A stretch of DNA of 64,000 nt, taken from assembly GCF_027213715.1 (NCBI RefSeq), contig NZ_JAPWGM010000002.1, forward strand, positions 1 through 64,000, in the 5' to 3' direction. The notes under the pieces were generated by a model. It saw nothing but the letters and a program-made list of their open reading frames with translations. It ran no database searches and was not told the origin of the DNA. Source of the stretch: Pedobacter punctiformis. Lineage in GTDB: Bacteria; Bacteroidota; Bacteroidia; Sphingobacteriales; Sphingobacteriaceae. The position numbers and the translations under genes are program-made. Positions 34,686 to 42,700 of the stretch are shown piece by piece (position 1 is the first letter of the stretch; each line of letters opens with the position of its first letter).

Positions 34686-34693
34686 CAAAAATA
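34686..34693 (-). promoter_or_regulatory. -7 promoter box of the exported OB-fold-like gene
   Basis: Minus-strand TATTTTTG is a perfect TAnnTTTG. It would place the transcript start ~16 nt before ATG 34663. No good -33 box is seen, only a T/A-rich stretch. Confidence 0.45.
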
Positions 34694-34941
34694 CAATCAG
34701 GATAAATTAAATTTTTTCGTATCAGCTATTTGCATTACAAATGTAGAAACCAATTTAATATAAAACAAGCACCCGATTTGAAATACATAAATATTACAAA
34801 GGATTAATCCCGATTTAGTGCTGCTATTTGCGAATCTTAAATTAACTTTAACAAAAGAATAACCTTATTCGTTGATATTGAGGAGTATGATCAGTAAATT
34901 AATATTTTAAGGTTATTCATTACTAAACCAAACACTCTTTA

Positions 34942-36159
34942 ATGAAAGTAGATTATATTGCATTATCTGTACCCGTTTTTTTTATTCTGATTGGAATAGA
35001 AGTGGCATACAATTTTTATAAAAAATTAAACTATTACCGGCTTAACGATAGCATTTCCAACTTAAGTCAAGGAATAGGACAACAACTTACGGGTATATTT
35101 ATGAAAACAGCCTTGTTTTTTGGGTATAAATATATTTTTGAGCACTGGAGATTGTTTGAGTTGCCTAAAACCATTTGGATATGGATTATCCTCTTTATTG
35201 GTGTCGATTTTTTTTATTACTGGTTTCATAGAATGAGCCACCAGGTTAATGCCTTATGGGCGGCACATATTGTTCATCACCAATCAGAAGAATATAATTT
35301 AACCGTTGCTTTAAGACAAAGCTGGTTTCAGGGTTGGTTTAGCTGGGTTTTTTATTTGCCCTTAGCTTTAATTGGCTTTGATCCGCTAATGTTTTTAACT
35401 TTAAGCTCCTTTAATACCCTTTATCAATTTTGGATTCATACCCGGGCCATAAAAAGTATGGGCATTTTGGAATATGTACTTAATACCCCATCACACCATC
35501 GGGTACATCATGGATCAAATCCAAAATATATTGATAAAAACCATGCGGGCACCCTAATCATCTGGGACCGTTTATTCGGAACTTTTCAAAAGGAAGAAGA
35601 AGCGGTTTATTATGGTATTACAAAACCTTTGGCCAGCTGGAATCCAGTATGGGCAAATCTTCATTATTGGGATGATTTGGTAAAAACAGCTAAAAAATCA
35701 CCCAGATTAAGTGATAAAATTAAAGTTTTTATCATGCCTCCGGGTTGGTTTCCTAAACATCTGGGCGGTTTTCAGCAAGCACCAGAAATAGATGAAAATA
35801 CTTATCAAAAATATAACCCAAAATATCAGTCTAAATTAACTGGATATGTATTTACACAATTTTTAGTGGCATTAATTATAGGTTCCGCTATTTTGTTCTC
35901 TTATAATAAAATGAGTATCCTGCCACTGGTTTCGGGTATTGTATTTTGCCTCCTTACCTTAACAGGCTGTGGAGCCTTGCTGGAACAAAAAAAATGGCAG
36001 GTAAAATTCGAATATTTTAGGCTATTGCTGGGAATAGTCCTGGTGTTGTTGTTTAAATATCCAATTGGTTATCAAGTTATTTTTGTTGGCATTCAATTAA
36101 TATCCTTAATTTGGTTCTTCAATTTGCAAAAATCAAACCCTGATTCCAATGAAAACTAA
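34942..36159 (+). CDS. AGMO-like integral membrane hydroxylase (sterol desaturase/fatty acid hydroxylase superfamily)
   Basis: 405 residues, multi-helix membrane protein with the eight-His di-iron set: H96 in FHRMSH (HxxxH), HxxHH starting at H109 in HIVHH, and HHRVHH at 185-190. The long stretch around residues 90-235 (WFHRMSHQVN.., SEEYNLTVALRQS, NTPSHHRVHHGSNPKYIDKN, HAGTLIIWDRLFGTF) resembles animal alkylglycerol monooxygenase (AGMO/TMEM195) as I recall it. The C-terminal third adds more helices, as AGMO has. AGMO splits the ether bond of alkylglycerol lipids. The lysoplasmalogenase-like gene overlaps its 3' end by 11 bp. Substrate here is inferred, not shown. Confidence 0.8.
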   Translation: MKVDYIALSVPVFFILIGIEVAYNFYKKLNYYRLNDSISNLSQGIGQQLTGIFMKTALFFGYKYIFEHWRLFELPKTIWIWIILFIGVDFFYYWFHRMSHQVNALWAAHIVHHQSEEYNLTVALRQSWFQGWFSWVFYLPLALIGFDPLMFLTLSSFNTLYQFWIHTRAIKSMGILEYVLNTPSHHRVHHGSNPKYIDKNHAGTLIIWDRLFGTFQKEEEAVYYGITKPLASWNPVWANLHYWDDLVKTAKKSPRLSDKIKVFIMPPGWFPKHLGGFQQAPEIDENTYQKYNPKYQSKLTGYVFTQFLVALIIGSAILFSYNKMSILPLVSGIVFCLLTLTGCGALLEQKKWQVKFEYFRLLLGIVLVLLFKYPIGYQVIFVGIQLISLIWFFNLQKSNPDSNEN

Positions 36160-36841
36160 ACTATTTTCACTGTTATTTCTCTTTGTTTTTATTGTTCAGC
36201 TGTATGCAGAATACGCAAACAATGACCGTTTAAGGATGTTCTCCAAACCGCTGATTGTTTTGGTTTTATTGTTCTGGTTATACCTGAGTACCAAATTAAA
36301 AGGACGCTTTCATAAACGAATATTTGCAGGTCTGGTTTTTGGCCTGGCAGGCGATATTTTATTAATGTGTCAGGGTAGCAATTCAAATTTTTTTATATAT
36401 GGATTAATCGCTTTTTTGCTTTGCCACATCTTTTATATCCGGGCCTTTATTCTGGATCATAAATCAAATCCCGATCAAAAAAATCCATATTTTTTATGGG
36501 CAGTGCTTGTTTTTGGTGTTTTTTGTGCAGGTTTATTTTTTTACCTGCAGCCCAATTTAGGGGCACTGCAGTTTCCGGTTTTAATGTACGCCATCATCAT
36601 TTCATTTATGGCTATTATGGCTGTAAATCGTTATGGAAGGGTAAATATCGCCAGTTTTAAATTAATTTTATATGGTGCACTGTTCTTCCTGCTTTCAGAC
36701 AGTACCCTTGCTTACAATAAATTTGTGCAGCCTTTTGAACAAAGTGGTGCGTTAATTATGGCAACTTATATGATCGCCCAATATTTAATCGTTTATGGTA
36801 CGATTGAGCGGAAATTAGTCGTGACTAAAACGCCTGTTTAA
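36149..36841 (+). CDS. YhhN/TMEM86-family membrane protein, lysoplasmalogenase-like
   Basis: 230 residues, eight predicted membrane helices. Conserved Asp motifs of the YhhN family are present: GDILLMCQG (~residues 70-78) and ALFFLLSDSTLAYNKF (~175-190). The start ATG 36149 overlaps the preceding AGMO-like gene by 11 bp, so translation is coupled. Family knowledge: TMEM86 and bacterial YhhN cleave the vinyl-ether bond of lysoplasmalogens. Together with the AGMO-like enzyme this suggests a two-step set for breaking ether-linked lipids. Whether this organism makes or meets such lipids is unknown. Confidence 0.8.
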   Translation: MKTKLFSLLFLFVFIVQLYAEYANNDRLRMFSKPLIVLVLLFWLYLSTKLKGRFHKRIFAGLVFGLAGDILLMCQGSNSNFFIYGLIAFLLCHIFYIRAFILDHKSNPDQKNPYFLWAVLVFGVFCAGLFFYLQPNLGALQFPVLMYAIIISFMAIMAVNRYGRVNIASFKLILYGALFFLLSDSTLAYNKFVQPFEQSGALIMATYMIAQYLIVYGTIERKLVVTKTPV

Positions 36842-36909
36842 ACCTGTCAATACTGTCATTATAAGGTACGAAGCAGAACGGATTTTCTTTTGAAAACCAA
36901 CGTTAACGC

Positions 36910-36973
36910 TAAACCCGATCGCAGTGAGATGTTCCGATTTTTCATCGGGACAGAAACAGGAGCGGGACTGCAG
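36910..36973 (-). repeat. Dispersed intergenic repeat family 1, copy B (inverted)
   Basis: TAAACCCGATCGCAGTGAGA followed by a TTCCGATTTTTCATCGGGA hairpin and AGCGGGACTGCAGG; reverse orientation of copy A. The 398-bp gap 36842-37239 holds this copy and copy C, and no gene. Confidence 0.7.
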
Positions 36974-37090
36974 GCTGCCAACTATTATCGCACATTCATT
37001 TCCTGATTAAAATAATCAATCCATTGTCATTGAAAGGAATAAATAAGTTTTGTTTTTGGAAAGGAAGGCCAGTAATTCTTCGGATTATTT

Positions 37091-37151
37091 GTTCCCGCTT
37101 TCCGCTGTATCCCCGATGAAAAATCGGGGGATGCCGCTACAATCGCGTTTA
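37091..37151 (+). repeat. Dispersed intergenic repeat family 1, copy C
   Basis: GTTCCCGCTTTCCGCTGTAT, then hairpin CCCCGATGAAAAATCGGGG, then ATGCCGCTACAATCGCGTTTA. It is facing copy B 118 bp away, so B and C form a divergent pair like E and F further on. Confidence 0.7.
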
Positions 37152-37239
37152 AAAAACTTAAGACGGTTTAAGGAAACCGGTTGTTTAAAGTAATTCTTCG
37201 GGATACAAGCAATTTCTTAAAGCCGGTAAATAAGATTTT

Positions 37240-39615
37240 TTACTTCTTTTTCTTGTCTTTATCCAATACGGTAAATACTTGAACCAATCTTTCTCCGTTC
37301 TCATCAACCAGGGTTAAGGTATGTTTACCTGCCGGCGGACTAACGGCCAGTTGATGGTAATTGGTTGTAGTGGCCACATATTCGTTATCTATATGCCAGT
37401 ATATTTTTGAACCAGCATTTCGGTGCGCTGCATTTAAAACAATTTTCCCTCTTGATCCGTCCAATTCTAAAGGAATGTAAACTGATGCTCCATTTTTTGG
37501 ATAAATCAATTCCATTACATTCCCACTAGTGGGGTCGCAGCCTGCCATAAATGGAGGTAAAAGCTTATAATCGCTGTTTTTAATTTTATAATAATATTCC
37601 ATAGCCGGCGGCAGAATAAACCAGCTTTTGTGCGTCATACTGGTTACACTTTCACACTGATCAGTTACCCGGTAGGTTGCTGTTCTGTCTAAGTGAATGA
37701 TTTTATGAAAAGGGCAGGAGGCCGTTTTTTCTCCGGCGGGAGGTACCATTTCTTCCACCGCATCCGGACAATTTTCGCCTGCTTTATAACCACTTTGTTT
37801 ACAAATCTTAATTTTTTTAAGTTTAGTTACAGGGGGTTCAAACCATTTTCCATTAGGTAAAAGTCTGAAAATATCAAATAACACAGGCGCAGCGGCTTCA
37901 ATACCAACCAAACCTGGCCTGCCTTCACCATCGGCATTGCCCACCCAAACGCAAACTACATAATCTGGTGTTACGCCAACAGCCCAGGCATCGCGAAAGC
38001 CAAAGCTTGTTCCTGTTTTCCAGGCTACCCGTTGAGAGGAAGAGAATTGTTCCCATAAACCCTCATCTCCGGGACGCATTACTTCTTCCATGGCATTAAA
38101 AGTAGACCATATTGAGGCATGATCTAAAAAAGAATTTCGCTGTACATCGGCCTCGCCTTTATGTGTTTGCTTTACATACACTGCGGGATGATAATCGGCT
38201 GGATTATACAAACCTTTGTAGGTGTTATAATGGTTTAGGGTTCGCACCATGCCCATGTAAGTGTTGGCTAAATCCCACATGGTTACCTCACTGCCACCCA
38301 AAATTAACGATAAGCCATAATGATCTGCAGGCTGATTTAAAGTACCGATACCTAGTTTTTTTAGTTTATCGTAAAATCTTTCATACTTATATTGTTGCAG
38401 CATTTTAACCGCAGGGATGTTTAGCGAGCGGCTCAATGCCTTATCGGCGGCAATGGCGCCATCGTAACCCAAATCATAATTTTGCGGCGAATAACCCGCT
38501 ATTTGCGTTGGAATATCAGGAATTAACGTGTGTGGCAAAATAAAACCATCATTGAGCATACTGGCATATAATAATGGTTTTAGGGTACTGCCCGGACTTC
38601 TTGATGCTTTAATCATGTCTACATGACTTTGCAAAAGCGGGTCATCGGGTTGATAAACATTGCCTACATAACTGACTACTTCTCCGCTTCGGGCATCCAA
38701 AACGAGGGCAGAAATGTTGTTAATGTCGTTTGCCCGGTAACGGTTATTGTATCTTTTTAAAATGTAACTTACTTTAAGCTGAATGTTTTCGTTTAAGGTT
38801 GAAGTGATTCTGGTTGAGTTAATATTGAGCAGATTGCGTTCCGTTTTAAAGCGGTTGAGCAAATGTTGAGCATTTTGAGGTAAGGGCAGTGGTTTGCCGG
38901 GAACAGGTTCTAATTTCGATAAATTGGCCGTGGTTTGATCGATGTATTTTAATTTAACCAGCTTATCCAGTAAGTCATTTCGCTTTTTAATTAGTTTTGC
39001 TAAATTTTTACCCGGATGAACCAGAGAAGGGCTATTGGGGAGTACAGCAAGGGTAGCCATTTCGCCCCAGGAAAGGCTTTTGGCATCGCGGCCGTAGTAT
39101 CGCCAGCTTGCTGATTCAAGGCCAACTACATTACTTCCAAAAGGTGCATTTGCTGCATAAAGCCCAATAATTTCTTCTTTAGAATATTTAAATTCCAGCC
39201 GGAAAGCCAGCATCATTTCCAATAATTTCTGCCAAATGGTTCTGTCTTGTTTTCTTGATAGGCGAATCACTTGCATGGTTAAAGTGCTGCCACCACTAAC
39301 CACGCCTTTAGCTTTTAAATTTTGACGCATGGCCCGGCCCATAGCCAAAAAATCGACTCCGAAATGATGATAAAACCGTTTGTCTTCAAAAGCAATAATG
39401 CAACTTTTAAACTTAACGGGAACGCTGTCGGCCACAGGGAAACGCCATTGTCCATCTTTAGCAATAGATGCACTTAATAAATTGCCATTACTGGCCTCTA
39501 CAACAAAGGAGGTTGGAGATTTAAAGAGATTTTTGGGTAATGCAAAAAGAAAAAACAACAACAGCAACAAGCAAATCCCATCTGAAATTAGAAATGCTTT
39601 TGGTGTTCTGTTCAT
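37240..39615 (-). CDS. pbpC: Penicillin-binding protein 1C
   Basis: 791 residues from ATG 39615. The longer frame (39708) would translate through an intergenic inverted repeat, so it is rejected. One N-terminal membrane helix, then the GT51 glycosyltransferase domain (EDKRFYHHFGVDF with catalytic Glu77 in this numbering, GGSTLTMQVIRL). The transpeptidase domain has SxxK at S343-K346 (SPGSTLKPL), SLN and KTGTSFG. A C-terminal BiPBP_C beta domain follows (PFMAGCDPTSGNVMELIYPKNG). Role: polymerises and cross-links peptidoglycan. The gene follows an alpha-2-macroglobulin gene in the same direction, the usual pairing in Gram-negatives. Confidence 0.93.
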   Translation of the reverse strand: MNRTPKAFLISDGICLLLLLFFLFALPKNLFKSPTSFVVEASNGNLLSASIAKDGQWRFPVADSVPVKFKSCIIAFEDKRFYHHFGVDFLAMGRAMRQNLKAKGVVSGGSTLTMQVIRLSRKQDRTIWQKLLEMMLAFRLEFKYSKEEIIGLYAANAPFGSNVVGLESASWRYYGRDAKSLSWGEMATLAVLPNSPSLVHPGKNLAKLIKKRNDLLDKLVKLKYIDQTTANLSKLEPVPGKPLPLPQNAQHLLNRFKTERNLLNINSTRITSTLNENIQLKVSYILKRYNNRYRANDINNISALVLDARSGEVVSYVGNVYQPDDPLLQSHVDMIKASRSPGSTLKPLLYASMLNDGFILPHTLIPDIPTQIAGYSPQNYDLGYDGAIAADKALSRSLNIPAVKMLQQYKYERFYDKLKKLGIGTLNQPADHYGLSLILGGSEVTMWDLANTYMGMVRTLNHYNTYKGLYNPADYHPAVYVKQTHKGEADVQRNSFLDHASIWSTFNAMEEVMRPGDEGLWEQFSSSQRVAWKTGTSFGFRDAWAVGVTPDYVVCVWVGNADGEGRPGLVGIEAAAPVLFDIFRLLPNGKWFEPPVTKLKKIKICKQSGYKAGENCPDAVEEMVPPAGEKTASCPFHKIIHLDRTATYRVTDQCESVTSMTHKSWFILPPAMEYYYKIKNSDYKLLPPFMAGCDPTSGNVMELIYPKNGASVYIPLELDGSRGKIVLNAAHRNAGSKIYWHIDNEYVATTTNYHQLAVSPPAGKHTLTLVDENGERLVQVFTVLDKDKKKK

Positions 39616-39672
39616 TAGGTGTTTTACTGTATTGATGTAAACTGAATTTATATGATTTCTCGTTTTTAAGCC

Positions 39673-39724
39673 TGCTTCTTTCCTGGTTATGACGTTTATG
39701 GTCGTCATACCAACGAAAGAAGCA
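39673..39724. terminator. Nested inverted repeat between the macroglobulin and pbpC genes
   Basis: Outer stem TGCTTCTTTC (39673-39682) with GAAAGAAGCA (39715-39724), 10 bp perfect; inner stem GGTTATGACG (39685-39694) with CGTCATACC (39703-39711), one bulge. No T-run follows. It lies in the 162-bp spacer of what is otherwise a same-strand gene pair; it could lower read-through or mark a processed site. The inner part resembles the dispersed family-2 repeat (GTCAT). Confidence 0.5.
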
Positions 39725-39777
39725 AGCTTATAATTGACCGTTACAAAAAGGTGCTGGTTTATTAAACTAGTTTCAGC

Positions 39778-42700
39778 TTATTTAACAACCTGTACCCATT
39801 TTCCAGCTTCAGTTGCCGAAATATCATTGTTGTACATGGCTTCGCATTGTACCGCCGATAAATAATATTTTCCAAGGTAAGAAGCATTCAGCAATACTTT
39901 ATAAACCAAACTTTCATTTTCGCGAATGTTGAAATAAGTAAATACGCGATCATCCCTGATGTCCTGATAGGTAAAAGGAGAAGAAGCTAAAATACTCTGG
40001 TTATCATTAACACGTGTATTAATAATTTCCCAGCCTGACGGGAAAATTTGTGTTAAAGCCATTTGTTCGTAATAACCCATTCGGCCAGGGTTTTTAATCG
40101 TTATTTCTGCATAAAAATCGGTTCCTTGTTTTAGCGTTGTAGGATCTAAAGGTTTACCATTTAAATGTTTGTAGTTTACATTCATATCCAAAACCTCAGG
40201 TCGGTTAGGCAAGAAATTATTTTGTCCGGCCACCGGCTGACCTTGTAATACTAAACGAACAAACAACACATTATTTCCTTTGTTGGTTATTGCAGCAGTA
40301 TTGCCCTTAAAGTTTATGGCAGAACTGTTCAGGTATTGATTAGAATTAACCGGAACCGACTTGCCATCTAAAACATACTGATAATTTAGTTTGTTTGAAG
40401 ATTGGTTTGAACCACAGAATTTTGCAATAGCCAATAAACTGTAAGCCGTTGTTTGTGTACTGTACCAGGTATCTTCGCCTAATTTTGCAGCTAAAGGTTG
40501 CAGGAGTGAGGCTGCTTTAGCTTTTTGCCCAAGCAGAGTTAAGGTTTCTAAAATCATGGCACCATCACGAACATCAGAGCCATAAGTGCCACCTAATTGA
40601 GTATAAGGTTTGATTGAAGTATCTAAACCTTTAACCATATTTTGGGCAACATCATTTTGCCCTGCAAGTTTATAAGCAGCAGCAAGTCTCCATTTTGCAG
40701 CTACCGATAAGTATTCAAAAGCTCTTAAACGGTTCATTGCTGCCATTTCTGGTTTTTTAGCAAGGGCAAGCATATACAAACGATAAGCTTGAGATAAATC
40801 GCCACCATAGAAATTATTGCTGTTTGGTGCCCAGTTGATGGCTTTGGTTTTCTGGAACCGTAATAACTCATCCAGTAAACCCACCGGCAAAGTATAACCA
40901 GCATTTTGTGCTTCAATTAAAAAATGACCACCATAGTTGGTTCCCCATTCATCAGAGCTGCCTTCGCCTGGCCAGTAAGATAAACCTCCGTCAGTAGTCT
41001 GGAAGCTTTTTAAACGGTTAATTCCTGCTTTAAGGTTCTTTTCTGTATTTGCTTTTTGCTGCTCAGATAAAGGGCTTAAACGATCTAAATACAATTGAGG
41101 GAAAATGCCCGAAGTGGTTTGCTCAATGCAACCATGCGGATATTGAATTAAATAGCTTAAACGTTTACTCAGGTTAATGGCCGGAATAGAAGAAACTTCT
41201 AAAGTTCCGGAGTTGGTGCCCTGCATTCCAATTGGGGCATAATTTACCGACCACTGTTGCCCCGGCTGAACCGTTGCAGAAACTACATTGGTAATGTAAG
41301 GGTTAGGATTGCGAATATCCATTTCTACATCATATTCGGTTTTTTCTGCACCACTTTGTGCAATCACTTTAACCTTGGCAATACCAACCTGATTTGGAGC
41401 TTTCACCTCAAAATAAGTCATTTGTTCGCCCGTTTGCTTGTAGTAAAGTTGTTGCTTATTGGTGCCTTCTACCAATAAATTACTTGCCTGTAATTGTACC
41501 GAAACATTTTTTAAGTTGTTTTCAGTTGCAAAAACAGTAACCGGTAAGGTAAAACTTTCTCCTGGGCCAATTACCCTTGGTAAGGTGGCTAAAACCATCA
41601 GTGGTTTTTTTACCTGTACCGATTTTTCTGCAAATCCATATGCGGCATCCTGTCCGGCAACAACCATGGCCCTAACTGCACCAATGTATTGTGGTAATTT
41701 AAATTTATGGGTTTTGCTTTCGCCTTTGCTTAAAGTAAATGGCCCCATAAATTTAACCACAGCCTTAAAGCGGTTTGCTTTGGCCGGATTTAGGTTTTTA
41801 TTAACGCTTCCATCACCACCAATACTCAAAATACGTTCTAAATTACCACCCCAGGCACCCAATACATAATCAAATAAATCCCAGGTTTTAACGCCTAAAC
41901 CTTCGCGTGCATAAAATGCGCTATGCGGATCAGGTGTTTTAAAACGGGTTAAATCCAATAAACCCTCATCTACCAGGGCAATGGTATAAGTCATGGCTTT
42001 GCCGTTTTGTTCGCCCACGGTAATGGTATTTTCAGTTTCCGGTTTAATTTTATCAGCCATTTTTAGAGTTGGCTTTAAAATGGTTTGCGGATCTTCAACT
42101 GAAATTGGAATTGCGCCATACATTCTGATTGGTAAATCATTAACCGTTTGTGCGTGAGGCTGCAACAGGGTAATGTTTGCAAAAACATTTGGTGCCATTT
42201 CTTTTTCAGCCTTAAACTTAAATTGAGTTTGGCCCGCTTCGGTATCAATCCAGTAGGTTTTTAATACACGGCTTCCATTTTCAATAGAAACCAGTGCTCT
42301 TCCGTTTTTACCGGTAGGAATGGTTAAAGTAATCTCTTCGCCAACTGTAAACTTTTCTTTATTGGCGGTAAAAGATAACATCGATGCTTCCGTTGGGTTA
42401 TTTCCTTGTTCGCGTTGTGCCCAGCCCGGCCAATCGATATAAACAGATTTTCCGGTTACGTGTCCACCATTTACGTCTCGAACCAAAATTAAATAACGTC
42501 CCCATTCCGGTTCATCAACCCTTAAATTCCAGTTTCCTTTACCATTAGATAAAGTAACCTGTTTTGTTTCTATAAGTTTATTGTATTGATTTTGAGTGAA
42601 ATTGGCATAAGTATCCTGATTATCCTGTTCCCACCACCAGCGCCATTGTGTTTTGTACAGTTCTACCTGAACCGTTTTACTGCCGCCAAGCAGTTTTCCG

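Noticed and set aside
39616..39708. N-terminal extension of PBP1C from 39708
   Set aside because: It would be translated from an intergenic inverted repeat; the ATG at 39615 starts just before the normal membrane helix.
41459..41869. 136-residue plus-strand frame inside the macroglobulin gene
   Set aside because: Antisense shadow of a well-supported coding region; no start signals.
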